Assembly: GCA_022651385.1 (NCBI GenBank)
Contig: JALCQR010000006.1
Location: forward strand, 121,460 to 185,459
Direction: 5' to 3'
DNA: 64,000 bases
Source of the DNA: Clostridia bacterium
Lineage (GTDB): Bacteria > Bacillota > Clostridia > Lachnospirales > Anaerotignaceae
Shown: positions 1 through 7,388 of the stretch, piece after piece
Layout of the letters: every line of letters begins with the position of its first letter
Numbering within the stretch: the stretch's first letter is position 1
Made by a program: the position numbers and the translations under genes
Notes under the pieces: model-generated
The model's input: only the letters and a program-made list of their open reading frames with translations
The model's database searches: none
Told to the model about the DNA's origin: nothing

Positions 1-165
1 ACGCTGGATGACACTTAACACTAAACGCAAATTTCCATATATAAATTCACTTCTGGCGTTTTCGTCGCCTTGTTCAATTTTTTTAAACAGTTCTTTTTTC
101 TTATCGGCACTCAAAACAGGCAGCCTTGATGTATTTACTCCACATATCTCTACTTTGCTGTACAC
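1..165 (-). CDS. sigG: RNA polymerase sporulation sigma factor SigG (5' end only)
   Basis: Reading the minus strand from a GTG at 165-163 gives 55 codons that run off the left edge. The N-terminus contains KVEICGVNTSRLPVL and ends with NLRLVLSVIQR, the signature start of sigma-G including the beginning of region 2. Sigma-G directs late forespore transcription during endospore formation. An AAAGGAGTG ribosome-binding site lies at about 172-180, which fixes the GTG start. In many Firmicutes sigG follows spoIIGA-sigE, but here the upstream DNA is a decayed fruK instead. The C-terminal four fifths lie outside the window. Confidence 0.9.
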   Translation of the reverse strand, partial: MYSKVEICGVNTSRLPVLSADKKKELFKKIEQGDENARSEFIYGNLRLVLSVIQR

Positions 166-180
166 TGTTTATCACTCCTT

Positions 181-423
181 TCAAATGTCCATCATATTGA
201 TGTTTTTTAATTCAAGTATAAATACAGGTGATACCGAAAGCTCATCACCTAAGAACTTCTCAGTAATGTCAAGTGCCAAGTTCTCCTCATATACCTGCTT
301 ATATTTCCTCCTTATGTGTATTTTTGTAGCCTTATTCCTACAAATTTTACATATTTCGACTTTGTATGAGGTACTGCTATTCCTCGCCAACAACCGTAGA
401 ACTGATATTTTCATGTTCTTCAA
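181..423 (-). other. Short open stretch, probably tail of the decayed fruK region
   Basis: An 80-codon minus-strand frame opens at a TTG and ends just before the sigG ribosome-binding site. I do not recognise it. No convincing ribosome-binding site precedes it, and it directly continues DNA that carries a broken fruK in shifting frames, so it may be residual fruK sequence or unrelated filler. A small genuine gene cannot be excluded because the final 45 residues look protein-like and rich in charged residues. Confidence 0.2.
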
Positions 424-454
424 GCTGTTTTGCTTGAAACAAATTCCGCATTAA

Positions 455-1071
455 AAATCATCTTTGCTGATTTTTAATTTCATTTTTATTGTCTGCTTTC
501 ACATTGAGATTTATGCTTTTTCATTTGATTCTTTTTTATTTGTTTTTATAAAAAAAGGTCTAAGTTTAATAATTTTTTTAATTAAGCACCGGAAACATCA
601 CATATAATTTTTGCTCTGTTTTCAGCTGTTTTTGTAATTAAAAAATAATACATCTCTGTTCTAAGCCTTATAAAAATATAGCAGTATTATCTATTATTAA
701 TTTTCCCGGCCTTTTAAGAAGTTCTTCAGCTTCGTAGCATTTTGGCCTTCCAGAATTTATCTCTGTTTCTCTGTTTCAGTTTTGCCATGCAGTCTAATAT
801 TTATCCTCGAAAATCTGTTTTTTATCGAAACAAAATTATGTTTAATTTCACATTCGTCTAACTGGCTGCATATTTAATCTCCTATAAAAACGGATGCAAA
901 CCCCAGTATTGTACCTTCAAGGCCAATATTTCTAAGCATTCTTGAAATGCTTATTCCATTTCCGACTATAATAAAACACTATTTTGATGAACGGTTTATG
1001 TCGCCTTTAATAATTTTATTTATATTCATACTTAAGTCAATAGATGGACTAAACGTAAAAGTATATATCAA
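455..1071 (-). pseudogene. fruK: Decayed 1-phosphofructokinase (PfkB family)
   Basis: Conceptual translation of the minus strand from a TTG at 1071-1069, with an AGAGGTGA site 6 bases before it, follows 1-phosphofructokinase in several broken frames. The start reads IYTFTFSPSIDLSM then IIKGDINRSSK and a stop. Next come ISISRMLRNIGLEGTILGF, then a stop, CSQLDECEIKHNFVSIKNR, then a frameshift at a duplicated ACAGAGAA motif near 770. It continues with EINSGRPKCYEAEELLKRPG, then ICDVSGA and PFFIKTNKKES, matching the family's DVSG and IKPN..EL blocks. The intact enzyme would phosphorylate fructose 1-phosphate after PTS uptake. At least four stops and three frame changes make it non-functional. The C-terminal GAGD catalytic motif is not visible. 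Confidence 0.8.
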
Positions 1072-1174
1072 AAAATCACCTCTGGTTAATGATTTATCAA
1101 AAAGCATGTCTCAAAATCCATATTTATGATATAATAAATTTAATGTTTTTATACAAATGTTAGGAGTGATGTTA

Positions 1175-2287
1175 ATGAGAAATTTTGGTTTTGGAGGAAT
1201 GCGTCTCCCTCTTTTAGATGAAAATGATCCCAAAAGTATTGACCAAAATGAAGTAAACCGTATGGTAGATCTTTTCATTTCAAAGGGCTTCACATATTTT
1301 GATAACGCGTATATCTATCATTCAGGTGAATCAGAGAGTGCTTATAAAAAAGCGATTGTTGACAGATATCCGAGAAACAGTTTTCTCATAGCAGATAAAA
1401 TGCCCACAATGGCTGTAAAATGTCCTGAAGATTACGAAAAGTTTTTTGCCCGTCAGCTTGAAAGACTTGGCATTGACTATTTTGATTACTATCTTCTTCA
1501 TAATATAGGCCATAAAACTTACGAGGAATCTGAAAAATGGGGCGGGTTTGATTTTCTTGTAAAAAAGAAAGCCGAAGGCAAAATAAAAAAAATAGGCTTT
1601 TCATTCCACGATACTCCGGAGCTTCTCGACGAAGTACTTTCCAAACATCCTGAAATTGATTTTGTTCAAATTCAGTTAAATTATATAGACTGGAACAACG
1701 CCGCAATACGAAGCCGTGAATGTCTCGATACAGCAAGAAAACATGGCAAGCCTGTATCGGTAATGGAACCTGTAAAAGGCGGCGGTCTTGCCTCCCTTCC
1801 TGAAAAAGCGGAAAAAATACTTAAAAAAGCTGATCCTCAAATGTCAATACCTTCATGGGGAATACGATTTGCGGCATCATGCGACGGAGTTTTCATGGTT
1901 TTAAGCGGAATGAAAAGTGTTGAGCAGGTAAGGGACAATACTTCATTTATGGAAAACTTCAAACCCCTTACCGCAGATGAAAAAAATATGCTTACGGGAA
2001 CTGTTACCGGCATAATTAACGAGTCTGTTTATATTCCATGCACCGCTTGCCGTTACTGCACAGACGGCTGTCCTAAGAATATTAATATTCCTTCATATTT
2101 TGCTATATACAATAACTACAAACTGTATGGCATGAGGAATTTCCCTATGATGCACTACAGAAAGCAGTCTTTCGGGCACGGACTCGCTTCCGATTGCATT
2201 GAGTGTAAGCAGTGTGAAATTCACTGCCCGCAGCATATTGAAATAACTAAATATTTAAAAGAAATTGCTGCTGATTTTGAAAAATAA
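1175..2287 (+). CDS. Aldo/keto reductase with C-terminal two-[4Fe-4S] ferredoxin domain
   Basis: The 370-residue protein is a cytoplasmic aldo/keto reductase barrel fused to a ferredoxin-like tail. The catalytic tetrad is visible as Asp43 and Tyr48 in YFDNAYIYH, Lys75 in IADK and His109 in YYLLHN. Cys289, 292, 295 and 299 and then Cys341, 344, 347 and 351 form two CxxCxxCxxxCP motifs. I placed the start at the ATG 6 bases after AGGAGTG rather than at the upstream in-frame ATG, which overlaps that site. The next gene, 20 bases downstream, encodes a flavodoxin/ferredoxin, so the pair probably moves electrons to or from an unknown carbonyl substrate. This architecture is common in anaerobic Firmicutes. 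Confidence 0.9.
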   Translation: MRNFGFGGMRLPLLDENDPKSIDQNEVNRMVDLFISKGFTYFDNAYIYHSGESESAYKKAIVDRYPRNSFLIADKMPTMAVKCPEDYEKFFARQLERLGIDYFDYYLLHNIGHKTYEESEKWGGFDFLVKKKAEGKIKKIGFSFHDTPELLDEVLSKHPEIDFVQIQLNYIDWNNAAIRSRECLDTARKHGKPVSVMEPVKGGGLASLPEKAEKILKKADPQMSIPSWGIRFAASCDGVFMVLSGMKSVEQVRDNTSFMENFKPLTADEKNMLTGTVTGIINESVYIPCTACRYCTDGCPKNINIPSYFAIYNNYKLYGMRNFPMMHYRKQSFGHGLASDCIECKQCEIHCPQHIEITKYLKEIAADFEK

Positions 2288-2307
2288 TTATAAAGGAGTT
2301 GTTCAAA

Positions 2308-3069
2308 ATGGTATATTCAGTTTATTTTTCACCAACCGGCACCTCAAAAAAAGGCGCCGAGACAATTGCTAAAGTTTTTTCGCCTGATTTCAAGGCCATC
2401 GACATTACAAAATTTGACAGTATGCCAAAAGATATGTCATTTAAAAAAGATGATATAGTCGTTTTCGGAGCACCGGTATACAGCGGAAGGATATATAAAG
2501 GAGCTTCCGAAAGGCTTAAAAAATTCAAAGGTGACTCAACTATATGTATTATATCGGTTACATATGGAAACAGAGCTTTTGACGACGCCTTAATTGAACT
2601 TAGCGACATTGTTTCCGAAAACGGATTTATTCCAGTAGCCGGAGCAGCTCTTGTAGCTCAGCATACATACGGTGAAATTCAGGTAGGCCGTCCCGACGAC
2701 AATGATGTAAAAGAAGATACTGATTTTGCAGAAAAAGTCAAAAGCAAAATTGAAAACGGAAAAACGGAAAAAATATCTGTTCCGGGAAACAGACCGTATA
2801 TTAAAGGCGACCAAGGCGGCAAAGGCGGTTCATTCCGTCCTCTTACAAATGACAACTGCATACAATGCGGCCTTTGCGTTGATAACTGTCCTGAGGGAGC
2901 CATTGCTCCAGACTGCCGCACAATAAGTGACAAATGCATTGCCTGCTTTAGATGTATCCGCAATTGCCCAATGGGTGCAAAATATATAGATACTCCTGAA
3001 TACCTCGGTTTTGCAGAAAGCTTTACAAAAAAACTAAGCAAGAAACTCGAAAATCAGTATTTTATTTAA
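2308..3069 (+). CDS. Flavodoxin-like protein fused to 2x[4Fe-4S] ferredoxin
   Basis: This 253-residue protein has an N-terminal flavodoxin fold with the FMN phosphate loop SPTGTSKKGAE near residues 9-19. A bacterial ferredoxin domain follows around residues 184-220, with cysteines in CIQCGLCVDNCP and CIACFRCIRNCP. It resembles the EFR1-type flavo-ferredoxins of clostridia and should act as a cytoplasmic electron carrier. The ATG start has TAAAGGAG 8 bases upstream; an in-frame TTG lies too close to that site. It is co-transcribed with the upstream [4Fe-4S] aldo/keto reductase, its likely redox partner. The final 30 residues are basic and Lys-rich. Confidence 0.88.
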   Translation: MVYSVYFSPTGTSKKGAETIAKVFSPDFKAIDITKFDSMPKDMSFKKDDIVVFGAPVYSGRIYKGASERLKKFKGDSTICIISVTYGNRAFDDALIELSDIVSENGFIPVAGAALVAQHTYGEIQVGRPDDNDVKEDTDFAEKVKSKIENGKTEKISVPGNRPYIKGDQGGKGGSFRPLTNDNCIQCGLCVDNCPEGAIAPDCRTISDKCIACFRCIRNCPMGAKYIDTPEYLGFAESFTKKLSKKLENQYFI

Positions 3070-3287
3070 CAAAAATTCCATTTTAATTTGTCAAGGTTTC
3101 GTGCTTTCGGTATTTTTTATTGAGTATAAAATCAGTTTAATTACAAATAATCCCATAAAACTAAATTCTATAAATGGTCATATATATTAAATCTGTGCCA
3201 TATATATGAGAAAGAACGAAACTCTGACAAAAATCCATTAAAAATCTGAATGCCGGAAACAAAAATCACAAAGGGGTGATATAATAC

Positions 3288-3881
3288 ATGTCAAAACTTC
3301 TATATCAAGGTCACGGAAGTTACCGTATTGAAACAAACAAAGGTATAATAATATATGTAGATCCCTTCGCCGGAACGGGATATGACAAAAAGGCAGATAT
3401 TGTACTTATAACCCATCATCATTATGATCATGATAATATTTCGCTTATAACTCAAAATGCCGAATGTACCGTGATAGGTCCTGAAGACGCTTTAAACGGT
3501 GTCAAATACAATTCTTTTGACACTCATGGGATTAGGATTGACAGTGTTTCAGCATATAACAAAAATCATGATAAGCATGAATGTGTTGGTTATGTGCTTC
3601 TTTTTGACGGAATAAAGCTGTATGCTTCCGGAGACACTTCGCTGACCGAGGATATGAAAGACATGTCATATATGCATATTGATTATGCCCTTCTTCCTAT
3701 AGACGGAATATACAATATGAATGTTAAAGAGGCAATAAAATGTGCTGAAATAATAAACGCAAAACATACAATTCCTGTACACATGAAGCCCGGTGAACTT
3801 TTTGACATAAACCTTGCCGAAAAATTTATGACACCTTCTGCATTAATAGTCGAGGCCGGAAAGGAAATTACATTACAATGA
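3288..3881 (+). CDS. Metallo-beta-lactamase-fold metal-dependent hydrolase (UlaG-like)
   Basis: The 197-residue protein carries the metal-binding motif THHHYDHD (His43, His45, Asp47, His48), and later YASGDTS and VHMKPGE supply further ligands expected of the fold. It resembles the small UPF0173/UlaG-like hydrolases, which often have unknown physiological substrates. The ATG has AAAGGGGTGAT 7-8 bases upstream. Its last codons overlap the start of a PAP2 phosphatase gene by 4 bases, indicating translational coupling. The 218 bases before it show no clear gene or terminator. Confidence 0.82.
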   Translation: MSKLLYQGHGSYRIETNKGIIIYVDPFAGTGYDKKADIVLITHHHYDHDNISLITQNAECTVIGPEDALNGVKYNSFDTHGIRIDSVSAYNKNHDKHECVGYVLLFDGIKLYASGDTSLTEDMKDMSYMHIDYALLPIDGIYNMNVKEAIKCAEIINAKHTIPVHMKPGELFDINLAEKFMTPSALIVEAGKEITLQ

Positions 3882-4372
3882 GCAATGAAAAATACATTGC
3901 GCTTAACACTGCGATACATCAAAATTCCTGTTTAAAAAAAGTTGTTGTTTTCTCAGACAAACATCTTCCAAAGATTGTTATGTGGATATTTTACGGAATG
4001 CTTCTGTATTTAGCAATAAGACTTGATATCCGAATATTAGCCTGCGGTATTATTCCGTGGATTGATTTTTTAATTGTTACTATAATACGCAAAAATATCG
4101 ACAGCAAACGCCCTTTTGAGGCATTAGCTTATGAACCCATAACACCTCACAGCAAAGGGAAATCATGTCCAAGCCGCCACGCTTCAAGTTCCGTGATTAT
4201 CGCTATTGCGGTCTTTTACATTGATCATGTGCTTGGCATAATAACAGCAATAATAGGTGCAGCAGTATGTATTTCACGTGTTATTGCCGGAGTGCACTAT
4301 ATACATGATGTTGTATATGGTGCACTTATTAGTCTTATATTTGGGTACATTTGTTTTTATGTTATTTTGTAA
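3878..4372 (+). CDS. PAP2-family membrane phosphatase
   Basis: The three PAP2 signatures are present: KNIDSKRP near residue 72-79, CPSRHASS near 97-104 and SRVIAGVHYIHD near 136-147. The catalytic His is in the last motif. Several hydrophobic helices surround them, so this is an integral membrane lipid-phosphate phosphatase, plausibly acting on undecaprenyl pyrophosphate or phosphatidyl phosphates. At 164 residues it is a normal size for the short bacterial class. Its ATG overlaps the TGA of the upstream hydrolase in an ATGA. Substrate is not determinable from sequence. Confidence 0.85.
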   Translation: MSNEKYIALNTAIHQNSCLKKVVVFSDKHLPKIVMWIFYGMLLYLAIRLDIRILACGIIPWIDFLIVTIIRKNIDSKRPFEALAYEPITPHSKGKSCPSRHASSSVIIAIAVFYIDHVLGIITAIIGAAVCISRVIAGVHYIHDVVYGALISLIFGYICFYVIL

Positions 4373-4385
4373 GGATAGTTTTTTA

Positions 4386-4423
4386 ACAAATTAGGGAAAG
4401 TAAAATTACCTTCCCTAATTTGT
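4386..4423. terminator. Hairpin between convergent genes
   Basis: ACAAATTAGGGAA and TTCCCTAATTTGT form a perfect 13-bp inverted repeat, with inner GTAA/TTAC pairs. It lies just after the PAP2 gene and overlaps the stop of the convergent minus-strand gene. There is no clean T-run on either side, so terminator function is inferred from position. Confidence 0.55.
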
Positions 4424-4702
4424 GTGCCCCAAATCTTTATTTAATGAATCAACATATTCCTTGGCTTCTTTTAATTCAGCACCAGTAGCAATTCTATACT
4501 TTTTTATTGCCTCAACATTTTTGCCTTCTAAAATAAGAGCTTTTAATTCATCAGTTATTGTATCAGGAACTCCAACTTGTTTAGCAACTTTATTTAAAGT
4601 TTTATTTATGCGTGATACATCGCTTTGTATTTGACAAATTCTGCTAACTATCCATAGCAGTAACCCTGCGCCTAAAAGGCCAAAAATAATTATATAAAAC
4701 AA
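4415..4702 (-). CDS. Membrane-anchored protein with ribosomal L7/L12 C-terminal-like domain
   Basis: This 95-residue protein has one N-terminal membrane segment (IIIFGLLGAGLLLWIV), a short helical stretch, then a C-terminal region around residues 58-90. That region, with AIKKYRIATGAELKEAKEYV, matches the C-terminal fold of ribosomal protein L7/L12, which normally contacts translation factors. The TTG start is chosen because AAAGGA lies 8 bases upstream. Similar small proteins occur in Firmicutes as uncharacterised genes. A role in tethering a translation factor or simply reuse of the fold are both possible. Confidence 0.65.
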   Translation of the reverse strand: MFYIIIFGLLGAGLLLWIVSRICQIQSDVSRINKTLNKVAKQVGVPDTITDELKALILEGKNVEAIKKYRIATGAELKEAKEYVDSLNKDLGHTN

Positions 4703-4760
4703 AATATCATTCCTTTCAAGTTTAAATTATTTCAAACAATATAGTCTTTATAAATCTAAA

Positions 4761-4803
4761 AATCCTCTGTTTTTACAATAACAAATGTTAAAAACGGAGG
4801 ATT
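4761..4803. terminator. Rho-independent terminator of mgtE
   Basis: AATCCTCTGTTTTTA pairs with TAAAAACGGAGGATT (one mismatch) around a 13-base loop. T-runs follow the stem on both strands, so it can act bidirectionally. It lies directly downstream of the minus-strand mgtE gene. Confidence 0.85.
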
Positions 4804-4811
4804 TTTTTAAG

Positions 4812-6176
4812 TTAATTTCCTAATACAAATAACTTTGCAAAATTGAAAAATATAATAAGAGATACTGAATCAACAACAGTTGTAATAAGAGGTCCTGCCA
4901 TTATAGCCGGGTCAAGTTTCAGTTTCTTTGCCACCATAGGCAAAACACACCCAATTGTCTTTGACAGTATAACGATAACACAAATACTAAGAGAAACTGT
5001 TAGGTTAACAAACACTGGTGCATCTGAAATTATCATAAGCCTAACAAAATTGACAGCAGAAAGAATAACGCCGCAAATTATGCCAACTCTAAGCTCTTTC
5101 CAAATTACTTTTAAAATATCGTTAAGTCCAATCTCACCTACGGCCATACCGCGAATAATAAGTGTAGAAGCCTGAGAACCCGCATTGCCGCCTGTATCCA
5201 TTAGTATCGGTATAAATGATGCAAGCAAAACAGATGATTCAAGTACGGATTGATAACCGCTTATTATAGCCGAAGAAAACGTACCTGAAATCATAAGTAC
5301 CAGCAGCCATATTATACGGTTTTTAGCCAAATGCCCTACGCTTGTTTTTAAGTATTCGTCATCCGAAGGAAGCAAAGCGGACATTTTCTCGATATCCTCT
5401 GTTGTCTCTTCTTCCATAACATCTACGATATCGTCAACAGTAATTATACCGACAAGACGTTTCTCTTTATCCACAACAGGCAATGCTATAAGATTATATT
5501 TTTTGAATATATTGGCAACTTCCTCCTGGTCGTCAAGAGTCTGTACGGATATTACGTCGTCTTCCATTATGTCAGATACAAGCGTGTCATCAGAAGATAA
5601 AATAAGAGTTCTAAGCGAAACCATGCCTACAAGCACACGTCTTTTGTCTACAACATAACACGAATATATTGTTTCTTTGTCAACACCGTTTTTTCTAAGC
5701 TGATCCATTGCCGCCGCAACAGTTGAATTTACGTGAAACTCAACAAACTCAATCGTCATTATGCTACCGGCACTGTCTTCAGGATAGTTTAAAAACTCGT
5801 TTATTACTTTTCTTTTGTCGTCACTGGTGTTTTTAAGAATCTTTGTTATAAGATTCGCTGGCATCTCTCCAAGGAAATCAACAGCATCATCAACACTCAT
5901 TTCATCAACAATACTCCTGACCTCATTGTCTGTAATAGAATTAACAATGTCCTCCTGAACATCACTGGCCATAAATGAAAACGTTTCTGCAGCATTGTCC
6001 TTTGTAAGCAGACGAAACACAAAAAGCCTTTTCTTTTTAGGCACATCCTCAAAAAATTCAGCGATATTTGCAGGATTTTCCTCATTAAGGATATATTTGA
6101 GCTTGGCAAACTTATTTTCATCGAGCATTTTCAGCCACTGCTCAAATTCTTTTTCTTTTTCATTTTCATTATTCAT
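4812..6176 (-). CDS. mgtE: Magnesium transporter MgtE
   Basis: The 454-residue protein has the full MgtE layout. An N-terminal MgtE_N helical domain (about 1-130) is followed by two CBS domains (about 135-260) that sense cytosolic Mg2+. Five membrane helices (about 290-454) follow and include the conserved DTGGNAGSQAST pore-region motif. It is a homodimeric, Mg2+-gated magnesium channel/transporter. The start ATG has only a weak site, GCGGGG, and that site lies in an 11-base segment able to pair with an upstream segment, so translation is probably regulated. A 220-base leader with its own promoter and a small upstream ORF precedes it. A clear terminator follows. Confidence 0.95.
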   Translation of the reverse strand: MNNENEKEKEFEQWLKMLDENKFAKLKYILNEENPANIAEFFEDVPKKKRLFVFRLLTKDNAAETFSFMASDVQEDIVNSITDNEVRSIVDEMSVDDAVDFLGEMPANLITKILKNTSDDKRKVINEFLNYPEDSAGSIMTIEFVEFHVNSTVAAAMDQLRKNGVDKETIYSCYVVDKRRVLVGMVSLRTLILSSDDTLVSDIMEDDVISVQTLDDQEEVANIFKKYNLIALPVVDKEKRLVGIITVDDIVDVMEEETTEDIEKMSALLPSDDEYLKTSVGHLAKNRIIWLLVLMISGTFSSAIISGYQSVLESSVLLASFIPILMDTGGNAGSQASTLIIRGMAVGEIGLNDILKVIWKELRVGIICGVILSAVNFVRLMIISDAPVFVNLTVSLSICVIVILSKTIGCVLPMVAKKLKLDPAIMAGPLITTVVDSVSLIIFFNFAKLFVLGN

Positions 6177-6180
6177 TTTT

Positions 6181-6230
6181 AAGCCCCGCTTTCCGTTTTA
6201 AATTTGTTGCATAAAGCTTAAGCCGGGCTT
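6181..6230 (-). promoter_or_regulatory. mgtE: Hairpin that can sequester the mgtE ribosome-binding site
   Basis: On the minus strand AAGCCCGGCTT (6230-6220) can pair with AAGCGGGGCTT (6191-6181) at 10 of 11 positions. The second arm contains the only plausible mgtE ribosome-binding site, 5-6 bases before the ATG. This arrangement is typical of translational control in regulated leaders; no ligand is established. Confidence 0.5.
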
Positions 6231-6254
6231 TCAGACAAAACAAAACGGACCTGC

Positions 6255-6362
6255 CTATTTGACACGTCTGCAAGCGGACTTTTCTGAGTAACCGACGTAA
6301 GCCATATTAAATTTTTTGCAGCACAAAGGAACAGGTGCCGCTTGACAATCTCCGTTATCCAT
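6255..6362 (-). CDS. Leader ORF (35 aa) upstream of mgtE
   Basis: A 35-codon ORF starts at an ATG with an excellent CGGAGGTGG site 6 bases upstream and ends 78 bases before mgtE. The peptide begins MDNGDCQAAPVPLCCKKF and ends SACRRVK, with four cysteines and an APVP stretch. It is contained in a transcript starting about 34 bases upstream. Leader peptides control Mg2+ transporters elsewhere (MgtL and others), so a regulatory uORF is plausible. The region also folds into hairpins, for example GCGGCAC with GTGCTGC, so the ORF could instead be an accident within a structured RNA. Confidence 0.45.
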   Translation of the reverse strand: MDNGDCQAAPVPLCCKKFNMAYVGYSEKSACRRVK

Positions 6363-6402
6363 AAAAATCCACCTCCGTTAAGTTAAAATGTTTATCTATA
6401 AG

Positions 6403-6432
6403 AGTATACCATTTTAAACAAAAATACGTCAA
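6403..6432 (-). promoter_or_regulatory. Sigma-A-type promoter for mgtE
   Basis: On the minus strand TTGACG (6432-6427) and TATACT (6408-6403) are separated by 18 bases, a near-consensus vegetative promoter. Transcription would start near 6396 and produce the long mgtE leader. Confidence 0.7.
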
Positions 6433-6613
6433 CACAAATTTTTATTATTTTATTAAAATTTGAATTTTAGTATAAAATCATCATATAAAACATTTTATGC
6501 TTTATTTTTTTATTTGACAGCCGGTAAAAATATAAAATAAATTTTTTCTTACGGCATGTATTGTCACTTTTGCCATTAAATGTTAAAATGTCATTGTTTG
6601 GGGGTATATAAAA

Positions 6614-7072
6614 ATGAAATTTAAAACACATATATTTCAATCTTTAAAAAACATCATACTTTTATTTATTATATTTGCAATATTCTATATTATAGCAATA
6701 GCCATGTCACCTGCAAAATATTTTACTGCAATTCATTATATTAAAATATTTCTTCCAATATGGTTAATAATAAGTACATATCTTTATCTTTTTTCTTCCA
6801 CGTCCATAATAATCATTACAAAAGATAAACTTGAGCTTGACATGAAATTCGGCAGAAAAAGACATTTGGATATAAACATATCAGATATAAATGCAGCTGA
6901 GAAAAAAAGTGTCTTTTCCGGTCTTTTCGGAGCAGAAAGAATTATGCTTTCGTCAGATAACGTTTCTCTTGCAGATACAATATCGACTTTTAATCATTAT
7001 CTTTACTTGTCAAAAAAAGATGCCTCTGATTTATTAGAAATTATAAACACAAAAAATCCTGTACTTTTATGA
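6614..7072 (+). CDS. Two-helix membrane protein with PH-like domain, function unknown
   Basis: The 152-residue protein has two N-terminal membrane segments (about residues 12-30 and 43-63). A cytoplasmic part beginning TSIIIITKDKLEL and containing DINISDI and SGLFGAERIML follows, a pattern seen in bacterial PH-domain (YdbS/DUF304-like) proteins. The ATG follows GGGGGT by 7 bases. It is a single gene bounded by the divergent mgtE promoter and its own terminator. Assignment to the PH-like group is by appearance only. Confidence 0.55.
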   Translation: MKFKTHIFQSLKNIILLFIIFAIFYIIAIAMSPAKYFTAIHYIKIFLPIWLIISTYLYLFSSTSIIIITKDKLELDMKFGRKRHLDINISDINAAEKKSVFSGLFGAERIMLSSDNVSLADTISTFNHYLYLSKKDASDLLEIINTKNPVLL

Positions 7073-7105
7073 CTTTATAAGCCATATTTAAAGTGCAGGA
7101 TTTTT
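7055..7105 (+). terminator. Rho-independent terminator
   Basis: AATCCTGTACTTT inside the end of the preceding gene pairs with AAAGTGCAGGATT, followed by a T-run. The stem therefore overlaps the last codons and stop. Confidence 0.8.
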
Positions 7106-7145
7106 GCGAAGAACATTCCCTATACCAAAACACACCGATTTAAGT

Positions 7146-7388
7146 TTATTGCAGTACAGATGTAATCTCCTTTACAGCGTCTTCTTCATCCGCTCCGTCA
7201 GCAGTAATTTTAAGCTGTGAGCCATTCGTTATGCCAAGAGAAATGATGCACATAAGACTTTTAGCGTTCACCATTTTATCATTTATTGATACTTTAATAT
7301 TACTTTTGAATTTGCTTGCCGTCTGAACAAACAATGCCGCATGTCTTGTGTCAAGAGAATCTTTGGTTACAATAGTTTTTTCAGTCAT
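7146..7388 (-). CDS. crh: HPr-like protein lacking the catalytic histidine (Crh-like)
   Basis: This 80-residue protein has the HPr fold signature: LFVQTASKF, NAKSLMCIISLG and GADEEDAV. The regulatory serine block NAKS (Ser44, equivalent to HPr Ser46) is intact. The active-site block, normally GLHARPA, reads SLDTRHA, so the phosphoryl-accepting His15 is Asp13 here and Pro18 is His16. It therefore cannot be a normal PTS carrier. Bacillus Crh, which has Gln at this position, is encoded directly after whiA as here and acts only through HprK-dependent serine phosphorylation and CcpA. HprK is encoded 4 kb upstream in the same direction. Its ATG overlaps the end of whiA by 8 bases. Confidence 0.8.
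   Translation of the reverse strand: MTEKTIVTKDSLDTRHAALFVQTASKFKSNIKVSINDKMVNAKSLMCIISLGITNGSQLKITADGADEEDAVKEITSVLQ

Larger units (their letters stand above)
6177..6396 (-). promoter_or_regulatory. Structured 5' leader of mgtE
   Basis: About 220 bases lie between the predicted transcription start and mgtE. They contain a good uORF, a GCGGCAC/GTGCTGC hairpin, an ACGTC/GACGT stem, and the stem that covers the mgtE ribosome-binding site. Its base composition is richer in G and C than the flanking intergenic DNA. I could not align it to the M-box (ykoK) Mg2+ riboswitch core by eye, so the sensing mechanism is unknown. The remaining bases up to 6613 hold the mgtE promoter and the start region of the divergent gene. 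Confidence 0.5.

Noticed and set aside
8..454. Plus-strand 148-residue ORF
   Set aside because: It is antisense to the sigG start and the fruK remnant, with no ribosome-binding site and a low-complexity hydrophobic composition typical of reverse frames.
6177..6396. M-box (ykoK) Mg2+ riboswitch before mgtE
   Set aside because: I looked for the conserved core blocks and could not align them by eye. The leader is reported as structured but unassigned.
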